NCBI GenBank assembly: GCA_011391495.1
Contig: JAABQK010000007.1
Coordinates: 1-64,000, forward strand
DNA length: 64,000 bases
Source: Hydrogenophaga sp.
Lineage (GTDB): Bacteria; Pseudomonadota; Gammaproteobacteria; Burkholderiales; Burkholderiaceae_C
Direction of reading: 5' to 3'
A program made the translations under genes and the position numbers. The notes beneath the pieces are model-generated. The model worked only from the letters and a program-made list of their open reading frames with translations, was not told the DNA's origin and searched no databases. This document shows, in pieces, positions 27,962 through 38,036 of this stretch (the first letter of the stretch is position 1; each line of letters opens with the position of its first letter).

Positions 27962-30910
27962 TCACTGCGTTTCGAAGGGCAGCGGCATGTTGCGCAGGTC
28001 CTTGCGTGTTTCCACCAGCACCAGCGGGCCCTCGTCCAGCACCACGGCAGGCTTGATCTCGCGCGGCACATGGATTGGCCTGGGTTCGGCGGCAATCGCT
28101 GCCTGCACCTGGGCCACCTTGTTGGCGTCGGAATTGATCCATTGCAGCCCGCTGGCCTGGGCCACCTGGTTCAGTTCGTCGATCGACACGGTGAACGGCT
28201 GCACCTTGGGCAAGCCGCGCGCGACCGGTGCCGCCGCAGCCGCGCGGCTCGGGGCAACGGGCGCAGCCGGGCGAGGTGACGGCACCGCCGCCAGCACAGG
28301 CACCGGTTCGAGAACGGTCGTGTCCTCCACCGCAGATGCTGTCTCTGCTGCCTGAACCGGACTGGGCTCCACCGGCAGGCTGAAGTAGCTGCTGCGCACC
28401 GGCGCTTCGTCGACGGCTTCGTCCCTCGGGCTCACCGGCAGGGCAGGCGCGCCGCCGCCGTCGGTTTCGGGTGCCGATGCATCGCGCGGTGCGCGTTCGC
28501 GGCGGTCACGACCGTAGCGATCGCGGCTGCGGCGCTCGCGCGGGGCGCGGGCCGTACCGTTGTCGGCATCGCCTTCAGCGGCAGCGGCTTCGCCACCACC
28601 CGCCTGTGCATCCTGCTCGGCGCGCTGGCCGGCGGCTTCGATCAGGCCTTGGGGAGCCGCGTCGGTGCTTTCTGTACCCGGCTGGCGGCGGCGGTTGTCG
28701 TTGCGGGGGCGGCGCTCGCGGCGCTGGGCTTCAGCGGCTTCGGGCGTCTCATTCACCGCGGGGGCGTTCGCCGGGGCCTCGGTGCCCGCAGCGGCTTCCA
28801 CCGGGGCAGCATCGCGGCGGTTGTCGCGGCGTGCGCCGTTGCGGCCATCAGTGCGTGCCTCGCTCCGGCCCTCGCCGCGACCTTCCACGCGGCCCTCGCC
28901 GCGCCGGTCGCCACTGCGGCCACCTTCACGGGTGTCGCGGCCTTCCGATCGGCCTTCCACGTTGCGGCCTTCTGGGCTACGTGCATTGCGGCTGCCTTCG
29001 CGACCTTCCCGACCTTCGCGTGGAGCGCGACCTTCGCTGCTGCTGCGGCCGCCGCGGCCACGGCTGTCGCGACCGTCACGGCGACCCTCGGGACGCTCTT
29101 CACGCGCGCCGGGCAGGACAACGGGTGCAGCAGCGGGCGGCGTGACCGCGACCGGTGCCTCGGAGCCTCCGAACAGGCTCTTGAGCCAGCCGAAGAAGCC
29201 TTTTTCGGCCGGTGCAGGGGCTTTTGCCACGTGGGCAGCAGGCGCAGCCACCACGGGGGCAGCCACCGGTGCCACGGCTTCGGGCTTCGGCGCGGCCACC
29301 GGGGCGGGGCCATCGGGCAGCACGCCCTTGATCACCGGTTCCTGCTTGTTGGTGCGCTCCTGGCTGCGGCGCGTGAAGCTGGCCACATCGTCGGCTTCCT
29401 CGGCCATCTTGTAGCTCACGTCGAGGTTGTCCAGACGCGGGTCGTCGTGCTTGAGGCGTTCGAGCTTGTAGTTGGGCGTGTCGAGCGACTTGTTGGGCAC
29501 CAGCAGCACATTGATGCGCTGCTTGAGCTCGATCTTGGTGATCTCGGTGCGCTTCTCGTTGAGCAGGAAGCTGGCCACTTCGACCGGCACCTGCACCAGC
29601 ACGGCGGCCGTGCTGTCCTTGAGAGACTCTTCCTGGATGATGCGCAGGATCTGCAGCGCCGAGCTTTCGGTGTCACGGATGTGGCCGGAACCACCACAGC
29701 GCGGGCAGGGAATGGACGAGCCCTCGTTCAACGCCGGCTTCAGGCGCTGACGGCTCATTTCGAGCAGTCCGAACTTGCTGATGGAGCCGAACTGCACGCG
29801 GGCGCGGTCCTGGCGCAGTGCGTCGCGCAGGCGGTTTTCCACTTCGCGGCGGTTCTTCGACTCATCCATGTCGATGAAGTCGATCACGATCAGGCCACCT
29901 AGATCGCGCAAGCGCGCCTGGCGTGCCACTTCATCGGCGGCTTCCAGGTTGGTGCGGGTGGCGGTCTCCTCAATGTCGCCACCCTTGATGGACCGCGCCG
30001 AGTTCACGTCCACAGCCACCAGCGCTTCGGTCTGGTCGATCACGATCGCACCCCCGCTGGGCAACTGCACCGTGCGGCTGTAGGCGGTCTCGATCTGGTG
30101 TTCGATCTGGAAGCGGCTGAACAGCGGCGCGTCGTCGCGGTAGCGTTTCACGCGGTGCCCGTGCTCGGGCATCACATGGCTCATGAACTGGTGCGCCTGC
30201 TCGAAGATGTCGTCGGTGTCGATCAGGATCTCGCCGATGTCCCCGTTGAAGTAGTCGCGGATGGCGCGAATCACCAGACTCGATTCCTGGTAGATCAGGA
30301 ACGCTCCCTTGCCACCCTTGGCTGCGCCATCAATGGCATTCCAGAGCTTGAGCAGGTAGTTCAGGTCCCATTGCAGTTCGGGCGCGTCACGGCCAATGCC
30401 GGCGGTGCGCGCGATGATGCTCATGCCATTCGGGTATTCGAGCTGGTCCAGTGCGGCCTTGAGATCCTGGCGGTCTTCGCCCTCGATGCGGCGCGACACA
30501 CCACCACCGCGTGGGTTGTTGGGCATCAGCACCACGTAGCGGCCAGCCAGGCTGACGAAGGTGGTCAGGGCTGCGCCCTTGTTGCCCCGTTCTTCCTTCT
30601 CGACCTGGACCAGCAATTCCTGGCCCTCCTTGATCACGTCACTGATGCGGGCCTGGTTGACCGGCACACCCGCGGCGAAATACTGGCGCGAAATTTCCTT
30701 GAACGGCAGGAAGCCGTGGCGGTCTTCGCCGTAGTCGACAAAACAGGCTTCCAGCGATGGCTCCACCCGGGTGACGACCGCTTTGTAGATATTGCCCTTG
30801 CGCTGTTCGCGCCCTTCGATTTCGATTTCGTAGTCGAGCAATTTCTGCCCATCCACGATCGCCAGGCGGCGCTCTTCGGCCTGCGTGGCGTTGATCAGCA
30901 TGCGTTTCAT
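27962..30910 (-). CDS. rne: Ribonuclease E
   Basis: Central endoribonuclease of mRNA decay and rRNA/tRNA processing (982 residues). The catalytic half (1-530) shows [20 protein letters not shown], an S1 domain ([20 protein letters not shown]), the metal site in [11 protein letters not shown] and VIDFIDMD, and the zinc-link CPRCGGSGH. The C-terminal half is disordered, with an Arg/Gly/Glu-rich block (about 600-780, RNA-binding) and a short conserved C-terminus, the usual site of degradosome partners. The start at 30910 matches the family. The DNA of the Arg-rich block is repeat-like. A long 5' leader precedes the gene. Confidence 0.96.
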   Translation of the reverse strand: MKRMLINATQAEERRLAIVDGQKLLDYEIEIEGREQRKGNIYKAVVTRVEPSLEACFVDYGEDRHGFLPFKEISRQYFAAGVPVNQARISDVIKEGQELLVQVEKEERGNKGAALTTFVSLAGRYVVLMPNNPRGGGVSRRIEGEDRQDLKAALDQLEYPNGMSIIARTAGIGRDAPELQWDLNYLLKLWNAIDGAAKGGKGAFLIYQESSLVIRAIRDYFNGDIGEILIDTDDIFEQAHQFMSHVMPEHGHRVKRYRDDAPLFSRFQIEHQIETAYSRTVQLPSGGAIVIDQTEALVAVDVNSARSIKGGDIEETATRTNLEAADEVARQARLRDLGGLIVIDFIDMDESKNRREVENRLRDALRQDRARVQFGSISKFGLLEMSRQRLKPALNEGSSIPCPRCGGSGHIRDTESSALQILRIIQEESLKDSTAAVLVQVPVEVASFLLNEKRTEITKIELKQRINVLLVPNKSLDTPNYKLERLKHDDPRLDNLDVSYKMAEEADDVASFTRRSQERTNKQEPVIKGVLPDGPAPVAAPKPEAVAPVAAPVVAAPAAHVAKAPAPAEKGFFGWLKSLFGGSEAPVAVTPPAAAPVVLPGAREERPEGRRDGRDSRGRGGRSSSEGRAPREGREGREGSRNARSPEGRNVEGRSEGRDTREGGRSGDRRGEGRVEGRGEGRSEARTDGRNGARRDNRRDAAPVEAAAGTEAPANAPAVNETPEAAEAQRRERRPRNDNRRRQPGTESTDAAPQGLIEAAGQRAEQDAQAGGGEAAAAEGDADNGTARAPRERRSRDRYGRDRRERAPRDASAPETDGGGAPALPVSPRDEAVDEAPVRSSYFSLPVEPSPVQAAETASAVEDTTVLEPVPVLAAVPSPRPAAPVAPSRAAAAAPVARGLPKVQPFTVSIDELNQVAQASGLQWINSDANKVAQVQAAIAAEPRPIHVPREIKPAVVLDEGPLVLVETRKDLRNMPLPFETQ

Positions 30911-31496
30911 GATGCGTTTCCTTCGGTCTGACACTGACATGGCGCCGGGACGAACCCAGGCGCCGACCTGCCTTGAACCAGCGGAAAAACGCGAACGGGG
31001 GAAGGAATTGCCGGAGAGCCACCGACCCGGTGCCCACCCGGCGTTGGCCGGATGTTCGGGAGCGTTCGAGGCAGGGCACGCTGTGTGTGCCGCGTCGAAC
31101 CGCCGGGTCAGGGCGTAGGCGCGTGGACTTGAGTGAGCAGGGAAGGCTCGATGGCTGTCATGGACATGGATCGCGCCGGTGTGTCTCTGGCTTCACTTCA
31201 TCCTCAACCAGCCTGTTCCCTGAGCACCGTAGGCATCGTGGGAAGGCGGCTGGCCGATTGGGGTATTCCGTATTCGGGTTCGCAGTTTTCTGACGGTTTC
31301 GCCCGCAGCGTCCACTGTCTGGTGCGGCCCCAGCCTCTTCGAAGAGGACGTCGGGCGCGGCAACCGAACCGGTGTGCGGCGGGTGGCAACTGTGTCCAGT
31401 CGGGCCCCTGGCATCGGAAGCTGAGGGCACTTGCTGGCAGCGACTGCCTTAAACTCAAGGAAATCAATCACTTACAGCACACGACTGGCACAACAC
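30911..31496 (-). promoter_or_regulatory. Long 5' leader of rne with candidate promoter
   Basis: No gene fits the 639 bases between rne and rluC. On the minus strand a perfect TATAAT (31497-31502) would start transcription near 31490 and give rne a leader of about 580 bases. The -35 region is weak (near CCACAG). In E. coli the 361-base rne leader lets RNase E cleave and limit its own mRNA, and a similar role is inferred here. A small hairpin (GGCAC/GTGCC) lies near 31076-31091. The other half of the gap is the rluC upstream region. Confidence 0.45.
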
Positions 31497-31549
31497 ATTA
31501 TAGGGCCGCTCCCCCGATCTGTGGGGCCGGTATTTCCAGCGGTATCTCT

Positions 31550-32542
31550 TTGAACTCCAAGCCCTCTCTCCAGACCGCGACGGCGGTCCAGTACCTCACG
31601 GTCGATGAAGAATCGGCCGGCCAGCGGCTGGACAACTTCCTCATCCGCATGCTCAAGGGCGTGCCCAAAACGCATGTCTACCGCATCATCCGCTCGGGTG
31701 AGGTGCGCAAAAACAAGGGCCGTGTGGGTGCCGATGACCGGGTGCAGGCCGGCGATGTGCTGCGCATTCCACCCATTCGCCTGTCCGAACGTGTCGAGGA
31801 AAAGCTGGCCAACCCGGCACCGGCGCGTGAATTCACGGTGGTATTCGAAGACGAAGCCTTCATGGCCATTGACAAGCCGGCGGGTGTTGCTGTGCACGGG
31901 GGCAGCGGTGTCAGTTTCGGTGTGATCGAACAAATGCGCCAGGCCCGGCCGCAGGCGCGGCTGCTGGAATTGGTGCACCGGCTGGACCGGGAAACCAGCG
32001 GGCTGTTGCTGATTGCCAAAAAGAAAAGTACGCTGAAAGCGCTGCAGGACCAATTCCGGGAACGTGAAACCGGAAAGACCTATCTGGCACTGGTCAAAGG
32101 TGTCTGGCCAGCCAGACTGAAGGTGCTGGACCAGCCGCTGCACAAGTACCTGCTGCCCGATGGCGAGCGGCGGGTACGGGTGACCGGCAAAGACGATCCG
32201 GACGGGATGAAGTCGGTCACGCTGGTGAAGGTCACGCGGCATCTGGCCGCGCCTGCCGGGCTCGCCGATGCCTATGCAGCCGGATTCACGCTGCTGGAAG
32301 TGACGATCAAAACCGGCCGCACCCACCAGATTCGCGTGCACCTCGCGAGCGCAGGTTTCCCGATTGCCGGCGACGACAAATACGGCGACTTTGAACTCAA
32401 TCGACAATTGGCGCGCATCGGATTCAAACGCATGTTTCTGCATGCCTGGCGATTGAAACTCACGCACCCGGTGCTGGGTAATGCATTGGAGTTACATTCT
32501 GAATTGCCTGATGAGCTGCAACGCTGGGTCAAGAGCATTTAA
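31550..32542 (+). CDS. rluC: Ribosomal large subunit pseudouridine synthase RluC/RluD type
   Basis: Isomerises uridines in 23S rRNA. An N-terminal S4 RNA-binding domain (about residues 20-80, AGQRLDNFLIRMLKGVPKTH) is followed by the RsuA/RluA catalytic domain with the catalytic Asp in VHRLDRETSGLLL and the C-terminal TGRTHQIRVHLASAGFPIAGD. The gene is divergent from rne, as in E. coli, which supports rluC over rluD. No ATG is suitably placed; a TTG at 31550 gives 330 residues and a normal N-terminus. The open frame further upstream lacks family similarity. Confidence 0.92.
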   Translation: MNSKPSLQTATAVQYLTVDEESAGQRLDNFLIRMLKGVPKTHVYRIIRSGEVRKNKGRVGADDRVQAGDVLRIPPIRLSERVEEKLANPAPAREFTVVFEDEAFMAIDKPAGVAVHGGSGVSFGVIEQMRQARPQARLLELVHRLDRETSGLLLIAKKKSTLKALQDQFRERETGKTYLALVKGVWPARLKVLDQPLHKYLLPDGERRVRVTGKDDPDGMKSVTLVKVTRHLAAPAGLADAYAAGFTLLEVTIKTGRTHQIRVHLASAGFPIAGDDKYGDFELNRQLARIGFKRMFLHAWRLKLTHPVLGNALELHSELPDELQRWVKSI

Positions 32543-32612
32543 TTGGTATTAGAATCACGCTGCGTCGTTGCGATGCAGCAATATTCCGATCCACATACAA
32601 GAAGGACACCCA

Positions 32613-32921
32613 ATGGCAACGTATTCCGAACTGATGGCGCAAGCCCAGAACCTGATGGCCCAGGCCGAGCAGGCCCGCAAGGACGAATTGGCTTCGGTCA
32701 TTGCCGATATCAAGGCGAAGATGAAACAATTCGGCATTACCGCTGCCGATTTGGGCACGGCTTCCGCTGGTGGCAAGAAAGCGGGCAAATCCAAGTCCAG
32801 CGCGGCGCCCAAGTTCCGCGGCCCCAATGGCGAACTCTGGGCGGGCGGCCCGGGTCGCAAGCCGGAGTGGGTGCGTGCGGTGCTGGCTTCGGGCAAGAGC
32901 ATCGAAGATTTCCGCATCTGA
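32613..32921 (+). CDS. H-NS family nucleoid-associated protein
   Basis: Small DNA-binding protein (102 residues) of the H-NS/MvaT-like histone family. The N-terminal helical oligomerisation domain (about 1-50) is followed by a Lys/Ser/Ala linker and a C-terminal DNA-binding region, PKFRGPNGELWAGGPGRKPEW, with the Gly-Arg-type minor-groove loop, here GPGRKP. Such proteins silence AT-rich and foreign DNA. The ATG at 32613 follows GAAGGA. A possible -10 (TAGAAT at 32550) lies upstream, and a terminator lies downstream, so it is probably monocistronic. Confidence 0.9.
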   Translation: MATYSELMAQAQNLMAQAEQARKDELASVIADIKAKMKQFGITAADLGTASAGGKKAGKSKSSAAPKFRGPNGELWAGGPGRKPEWVRAVLASGKSIEDFRI

Positions 32922-32970
32922 CCCCAACCGCTGGTGCCGGCCCTGGTGGCTGGCATCGGCCGCGCTTCCA

Positions 32971-33000
32971 GAGCCCGCCCGGTGCGGGCTTTTCTGTTTG
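32971..33000 (+). terminator. Terminator after the H-NS family gene
   Basis: Stem AGCCCGC/GCGGGCT with a CCGGT loop, then TTTTCTGTTT. It ends 13 bases before the start codon of the next gene on the same strand. Confidence 0.82.
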
Positions 33001-33013
33001 ATATCCTGAAACC

Positions 33014-33490
33014 ATGACCCGCATCCTGGTTGTTTGCATGGGCAACATCTGCCGTTCGCCCCTGGCCTCCAGTGCGCTGCACGCGGTGCTGGCGCAGCGC
33101 CAGCTCTTGCACCGCTTTGAGGTGGACTCCGCCGGCACCTACGGCGGGCACCAGGGGGAACAGCCCGACCCGCGCGCCGTGGCCGTTGCCCAGGCGCGTG
33201 GTTATGCACAGATCTCACGCGAGCGCGCGCGCCGGGTGACCGGGCAGGACTTCCAGCGCTTTGACCTGATCCTGGCCATGGACCGGGACAACCTGACGAA
33301 CCTGCAGCACCAGTGCCCGACCGAGCATCGGCACAAGCTGCACCTGTTTCTGGAATACGCGGGGGTGGGCGGGGTGGCGGAAGTGCCCGATCCGTACTAC
33401 GGCAACGCCGCAGGCTTCGAGCATGTCATGCAACTGTGCGAGGCCGGTGCCCGCGGTCTGCTGGACCGGCTGGCGCCGACCGGCGGCTGA
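33014..33490 (+). CDS. Low-molecular-weight protein-tyrosine phosphatase
   Basis: Cytoplasmic phosphatase of 158 residues. The P-loop C-x5-R-S reads CMGNICRS (Cys8 to Arg14), and the general-acid Asp is in VPDPYYG. Bacterial members control tyrosine kinases of capsule and exopolysaccharide export or other targets. The next gene, converging from the other strand, is a UDP-sugar epimerase, which hints at polysaccharide-related regulation, but no tyrosine kinase gene is in the window. The start codon lies only 13 bases after a strong terminator. Confidence 0.92.
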   Translation: MTRILVVCMGNICRSPLASSALHAVLAQRQLLHRFEVDSAGTYGGHQGEQPDPRAVAVAQARGYAQISRERARRVTGQDFQRFDLILAMDRDNLTNLQHQCPTEHRHKLHLFLEYAGVGGVAEVPDPYYGNAAGFEHVMQLCEAGARGLLDRLAPTGG

Positions 33491-33516
33491 AGTCTTCTGC
33501 CCGGGCTCCAGGCCGG

Positions 33517-34494
33517 TCAGACGCCGTAGTAGCTCTGGTACCAGTCCACAAACCGGTCGATGCCCGCTTTCAGCGGGGTCGATGGCGCAAAACCCACCCA
33601 GTCGCGCAGCGCGTCGGTGCTGGCGTAGGTGGCCGGCACGTCGCCGTCCTGCATGGGCAGGAACTCTTTCACCGCCTCCCGGCCCAGCGCCCGCTCGATG
33701 CAGCCGATGAAGTCCAGCAGGGGTACCGGATCGTTGTTGCCAATGTTGAAAATGCGGTACGGCGCTGTCGCCGGCGCTGCCGGGGTGGCCGGCTTGTCCA
33801 GCACGCGCAGAACGCCTTCGACGATGTCGTCGATGTAGGTGAAGTCGCGCAGCATCTGGCCGTGGTTGAAGACCTGGATCGGTTTGCCTTCCAGCACCGC
33901 CCGGGTGAACAGGAAATAGGCCATGTCGGGCCGTCCCCAGGGACCGTAGACCGTGAAAAAGCGCAGGCCCGTGGTGGGCAGGCGGTAGAGATGGCTGTAG
34001 GTGTGGGCCATCAGTTCGTTGGCCTTCTTGGTCGCCGCGTACAGGCTCACCGGGTGGTCCACGGCGTCGGTTTCCTCGAACGGCATCTTGGTGTTGCCGC
34101 CGTACACGCTGGAGCTCGATGCATAGACCAGGTGCTGCACCTGCTGGGCCCGGCAGCCTTCGAGCACATGGCCGAAGCCGGTCAGGTTGCTGTCCAGGTA
34201 GGCCATCGGGTGGCTGATGGAATAGCGCACGCCGGCCTGCGCCGCCAGATGCACGACGGCGTCAAACCGCTGTTCGGCAAAGAGCCGGCCCATGGCTTCG
34301 CGGTCGGCCACGTCGGTGGGCTGGAACGCGAAGCCCGCGCTGGCTTGCAGCGGCTTCAGGCGCGCGCGCTTGAGCGCCACGTCGTAGTAGTCGTTGAGGT
34401 TGTCGATGCCGACGACCGTGTCGCCCCGTGCCAGCAGCCGCTGGGCCGTGTGCATGCCGATGAAGCCGGCGGCGCCAGTGAGCAGGATGTGCAT
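33517..34494 (-). CDS. NAD-dependent epimerase, UDP-glucuronate 4-epimerase type
   Basis: Extended short-chain dehydrogenase of 325 residues. It has the NAD-binding GAAGFIGMHTAQRLL, the catalytic Ser-Tyr-Lys with YAATKKANELMAH, SSSSVYGGNTKMPF, and FFTVYGPWGRPDMAYFLFTR. The combination with IDNLNDYYDVALKRARL is characteristic of UDP-glucuronate 4-epimerases (CapI/Cap1J), which supply UDP-galacturonate for surface polysaccharides. It stands without other sugar genes. Assignment to the glucuronate branch is by motif recall and not certain. Confidence 0.88.
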   Translation of the reverse strand: MHILLTGAAGFIGMHTAQRLLARGDTVVGIDNLNDYYDVALKRARLKPLQASAGFAFQPTDVADREAMGRLFAEQRFDAVVHLAAQAGVRYSISHPMAYLDSNLTGFGHVLEGCRAQQVQHLVYASSSSVYGGNTKMPFEETDAVDHPVSLYAATKKANELMAHTYSHLYRLPTTGLRFFTVYGPWGRPDMAYFLFTRAVLEGKPIQVFNHGQMLRDFTYIDDIVEGVLRVLDKPATPAAPATAPYRIFNIGNNDPVPLLDFIGCIERALGREAVKEFLPMQDGDVPATYASTDALRDWVGFAPSTPLKAGIDRFVDWYQSYYGV

Positions 34495-34538
34495 GCCGCG
34501 ATGTTACCCAAGCACGCAGGCGCATCGCTCCGGCCGGT

Positions 34539-36230
34539 TCAGCCGTTCTGCCAGATCACCGTGCGGCCGGAGGCCTCCCAGGTCTCATAGTTCCGGGCAT
34601 ACAGGTCTTCGATGCGGTTGCGCTTGACCTTGAAAGTGGGCGTGATGATGTCGTTGTCCACCGTCCAGGCGGTCGTCACCACCACCACGCACTGCAGCCG
34701 CTCGTGCGGGTCGAGCGAGGCGTTGATGCTCTTGAGGTGGCTGGCCAGCGAGCTTTCCAGTTCGCTGCGTGCCGCCGCATCGCCCGCCCGGGTCACGAAC
34801 TCGGCGTTGAGCATCACGATGCCCAGCGGCTGACCCAGGTTGGCGCCGGTCACCACGCAGGCTTCCACCGCTTCGTGCATCACCAGCTTGTCTTCGATGG
34901 GCGCAGGTGCCACGTACTTGCCCTTGCCGGTCTTGAACAGGTCTTTCACCCGGCCGGTGATGCGCAACAGCCCCTGCGCATCGATCGTGCCCTTGTCGCC
35001 GGTCTTGAGCCAGCCATCGTCGGTGAATGCTTCGCGGCTCTTTTCAGGTTCCTTGTAGTAGCCCTGCATCAGCGCCGGGCTGCGCATCTGGATTTCGCCC
35101 GTCGCGGGGTCGATGCGGTGTTCCACGCCTTCGTACACCGGGCCCACGGTGCCTTGCTGGTTCTTGCCCGGCTCGGTGATGTGCGAGAGCGCCAGGTTCT
35201 CCGTCATGCCATAACCTTCATTGATGTGCAGGCCCAGCTTGCTGTACCACTGCAGCAGGGCAATCGGCATGGGGGCGGCGCCACCCGCGGCGAACTTGCA
35301 CTGGTCCAGTCCCAGCGCCTTCATCACCTTGCGCCGCACGATGCCGCCCAGGATGGGAATGCCCAGCAGGCGGTTGAGTTTCGCGGGCGGCATCTTGTGG
35401 TGCACGCCCTGCTGGAACTTGACCCACAGCCGCGGCACCGAGAAGAAGATGGTGGGCCGCGCGCGCTGCAGGTCGGCGGCGAAGGTGTCGAGCGATTCCG
35501 CGAAGTACACGTGCATGCCGGTGCGCAGCCAGCCGTGTTCCACCAGCATGCGTTCCACCACGTGGGCCAGCGGCAGGTAGGACAGCATGCGGTCCTCACC
35601 CGACATGGGAATGCGCTTGAGGCCCGAGTCGAGCGCCCACGCGAAGTTGCCGAAGCTGTGCATGACGCCCTTGGGCATGCCCGTGGTGCCCGATGTGTAG
35701 ATCAGCGTGGCCAGTTCGTCGGTGCCGCGCAGCGGATTACCCGGCAGCGGGGCGGTGCGTGCGCAGATGGCGTCCCAGCCGTCGTACGCCGCCATCGCGT
35801 CGGGTGGCGACAGCGGGTAGCCGATGCAGGGCAGTCCGGCCGGCACGCCGGGCTTCATGTGCTCCCAGCCATCGAGCTTGCCGACAAAGCAGGCCCTGGA
35901 TTCGCTGTGCGTGAGGATCTGGCGGATGGTGTCGGGGGCCAGCGTGGGGTACAGCGGCACCGACACGTAGCCGGCCATCCAGATCGCCAGGTCGCTCATC
36001 ATCCACCAGGCGCAGTTCTTCGAGAGGATGGCCACCTTGGAGCCGGGCTCCCAGCCTTGGGACTGCAGGTGCGCCGCCATGCGCCGCACCTGGTCGCCGA
36101 TCTGGCCCCAGGTGAAGTCCTGCACCCCACCGGCGCCCATGGGCTGGGTCAGTGCGACCCGGTTCGGCGCGGTCTTTTCCCAGTGGTAGAGGCGCTGCAG
36201 GGCCAGCAGGTCGGGTGCGATCTTGCTCAT
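34539..36230 (-). CDS. AMP-dependent long-chain acyl-CoA synthetase
   Basis: ANL-superfamily enzyme of 563 residues activating a carboxylic acid, probably a fatty acid, to its CoA thioester via the acyl-AMP. Visible motifs are the phosphate loop LIYTSGTTGMPKGVMHS, INEGYGMTENLALSHI, the hinge Asp in WLKTGDKGTID, RVKDLFKTGKGKYVAP and the C-terminal Lys region. The N-terminus (LLALQRLYHWEKTAPNRVAL) and the overall pattern match long-chain synthetases of the FadD15/FAA type. It is a single gene, divergent from an esterase over about 200 bases. Confidence 0.9.
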   Translation of the reverse strand: MSKIAPDLLALQRLYHWEKTAPNRVALTQPMGAGGVQDFTWGQIGDQVRRMAAHLQSQGWEPGSKVAILSKNCAWWMMSDLAIWMAGYVSVPLYPTLAPDTIRQILTHSESRACFVGKLDGWEHMKPGVPAGLPCIGYPLSPPDAMAAYDGWDAICARTAPLPGNPLRGTDELATLIYTSGTTGMPKGVMHSFGNFAWALDSGLKRIPMSGEDRMLSYLPLAHVVERMLVEHGWLRTGMHVYFAESLDTFAADLQRARPTIFFSVPRLWVKFQQGVHHKMPPAKLNRLLGIPILGGIVRRKVMKALGLDQCKFAAGGAAPMPIALLQWYSKLGLHINEGYGMTENLALSHITEPGKNQQGTVGPVYEGVEHRIDPATGEIQMRSPALMQGYYKEPEKSREAFTDDGWLKTGDKGTIDAQGLLRITGRVKDLFKTGKGKYVAPAPIEDKLVMHEAVEACVVTGANLGQPLGIVMLNAEFVTRAGDAAARSELESSLASHLKSINASLDPHERLQCVVVVTTAWTVDNDIITPTFKVKRNRIEDLYARNYETWEASGRTVIWQNG

Positions 36231-36435
36231 GTTCTGGTTTCCTGGGTCTGTTGTTGTGGGTGTGGCTTGAATCTACCCACGGTGCCCTCTTCCCGGCAGT
36301 GGGTTTTCCCGGTGGCCGTTTAGAGCGTGCCCTCCATGGCGTTCGTCCGCCTGGATGCGCCGCAACAACCGTGCGGCGGGCCAGGGTTCGGCTCAGCTCC
36401 GGCGCATGTCAGGGCGACCCCGCTATGCTCGTGCG

Positions 36436-37131
36436 ATGCGCCAGACCACCCTTGAACCGATCGAACTCATCACCGGCGGCGACGCGGCCGCTCAGCCTGT
36501 GGCCAGTGTCATCGTGTTGCACGGACTCGGTGCCGACGGCCGTGACTTCGTACCCATCGCCCAGGAGCTGGACCTCTCGGCCATCGGCCCGGTGCGTTTC
36601 GTGCTGCCCAGTGCGCCGGTGCGCCCCGTCACCCTCAACGGCGGGTATCAGATGCGCGCCTGGTACGACATCTATCCGCCCAGCCGCACAGGGCCGCGCC
36701 GCGAAGACGAGGCAGGCCTGCGCGAGTCGCAAGCCATCGTGCAGCAGCTGATCGACCGCGAGGCAGGGCGAGGCGTGCCCGCGCAACGCACTGTCCTGAT
36801 GGGGTTCTCGCAAGGCTGCGCCATGACGCTGCTGGCCGGTTTGCGTGCGCCGCGACGGCTGGCCGGTCTGGTGGCCCTCTCGGGGTACCTGCCGCTGAGC
36901 ACACAGACCGGTGCCGAAATCAGCGACGCCAACCGCGGCGTTCCGGTGTTCATGGCCCACGGCCGACACGATGACGTGGTGATCGTCGAGCGCGGCGAAG
37001 CTGCGCGCGATGCGCTGTGCGCTTTGGGCTATCCCGTGGACTGGCGCAGCTACCCCATGGCGCACGAGGTGTGCCTGGACGAGGTGGCCGACCTCCATGC
37101 CTTCCTGCTGCGGGTGCTCGCCCCGCACTGA
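36436..37131 (+). CDS. Phospholipase/carboxylesterase family hydrolase
   Basis: Alpha/beta hydrolase of 231 residues of the carboxylesterase-2/acyl-protein-thioesterase-like group. The nucleophile elbow is GFSQG, the oxyanion region VLHGLGADGRDF, the acid Asp lies in HGRHDDVV, and the catalytic His in YPMAHEV. It hydrolyses carboxyl esters of modest chain length; the natural substrate is unknown. The start at 36436 is chosen because upstream codons do not match the family. The neighbouring acyl-CoA synthetase could use a released fatty acid, but the genes are divergent. Confidence 0.9.
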   Translation: MRQTTLEPIELITGGDAAAQPVASVIVLHGLGADGRDFVPIAQELDLSAIGPVRFVLPSAPVRPVTLNGGYQMRAWYDIYPPSRTGPRREDEAGLRESQAIVQQLIDREAGRGVPAQRTVLMGFSQGCAMTLLAGLRAPRRLAGLVALSGYLPLSTQTGAEISDANRGVPVFMAHGRHDDVVIVERGEAARDALCALGYPVDWRSYPMAHEVCLDEVADLHAFLLRVLAPH

Positions 37132-37270
37132 GAACGCACACGCACCGGCCGACGCTGGCAGCGGCAGCATGCAACCTCGTCAGCGCCATCGGTATCAACC
37201 GCCACACAGGCGCTGCAGAATGGAGCCACGGCGGGTTCTTCGCCGAGTTCCTGCTTTTCCGGAGGTTTCC

Positions 37271-38023
37271 ATGCGACTGCAAGATCAAGTCATCCTCGTC
37301 ACCGGCGGCGCCAGCGGCATCGGACTGTCCACGGTGGAACGCTGCCTCGCCGAGGGCGGCAAAGTGGCCCTGGCCGATCTGGCCAGCTCCTCCGCTCCTG
37401 CCGAAGCCGCACGGCTGGACGCGGGCTACCCTGGTCGTTGCCTGTTCGTGCCGGTGGACGTGACGTCCACCGAGCAGGTAGACGCCATGGTCGCCACCAC
37501 AGTCGCGAAGTTCGGCCGGCTCGACGGCGTGTTCAACAACGCCGGTATCGGCGGCCTGAGCCCCGCCGACGCGTACACCGACGCCGATTTCCTGCGCGTG
37601 CTCGACATCAACCTCACGGGCGTGTTCCGCGTGGCGCGTGCCGCACTCCAGCCCATGTACGCACAGGGCAAGGGCAGCATCGTCAACTGTGCGTCCATCC
37701 TCGGCGTGTTCGGCCAGAGCGGCACCGCCGCCTACAGCGCGGCCAAGGGTGGTGTGGTCAACCTCACGCGCACCCTGGCGCTGGAAGGCGCGACCAAAGG
37801 CGTGCGCGTCAACAGCATCGGCCCGGGTTACATCGACACACCACTGCTGTCGCTGCTGGACGACGCGACCAGGCAGTTCCTGAGCGGCCTGCACCCGATC
37901 GGCCGCCTGGGCCGGCCGGAAGAGGTGGCCAACGCCGCGCTGTTCCTGCTGAGCGACGAGGCCAGCTTCATCACCGGGGCCAACCTGATGGTCGATGGTG
38001 GTTTCACGGCAGGCAAGTCCTGA
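37271..38023 (+). CDS. Short-chain dehydrogenase/reductase
   Basis: Classical SDR of 250 residues. The cofactor motif is TGGASGIG, followed by NNAG in VFNNAGIGG, the catalytic Ser in NCASILGVFG and Tyr-x3-Lys in YSAAKGG. The Asp at the end of the second strand (VALADLASS) suggests NAD(H) preference. The C-terminal GANLMVDGGFTAG is typical of the 3-oxoacyl-ACP reductase-like group. The ATG follows GGAGG. The gene converges on the amidohydrolase gene at 38037 with 13 bases between. The substrate is not deducible. Confidence 0.9.
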   Translation: MRLQDQVILVTGGASGIGLSTVERCLAEGGKVALADLASSSAPAEAARLDAGYPGRCLFVPVDVTSTEQVDAMVATTVAKFGRLDGVFNNAGIGGLSPADAYTDADFLRVLDINLTGVFRVARAALQPMYAQGKGSIVNCASILGVFGQSGTAAYSAAKGGVVNLTRTLALEGATKGVRVNSIGPGYIDTPLLSLLDDATRQFLSGLHPIGRLGRPEEVANAALFLLSDEASFITGANLMVDGGFTAGKS

Positions 38024-38036
38024 CCCGGGGGATGCC

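Noticed and set aside
28700-29120. Short repeats in DNA of the rne C-terminal region read as a CRISPR-like or satellite array
   Set aside because: The repeats encode the Arg/Glu/Gly-rich disordered region of RNase E in frame, are irregular in length and have no spacer pattern.
31133-31549. Upstream extension of the rluC frame beginning at an ATG/GTG near 31133
   Set aside because: The added 139 residues have no family similarity, and they would cover the candidate rne promoter. RluC homologues begin near the TTG at 31550.
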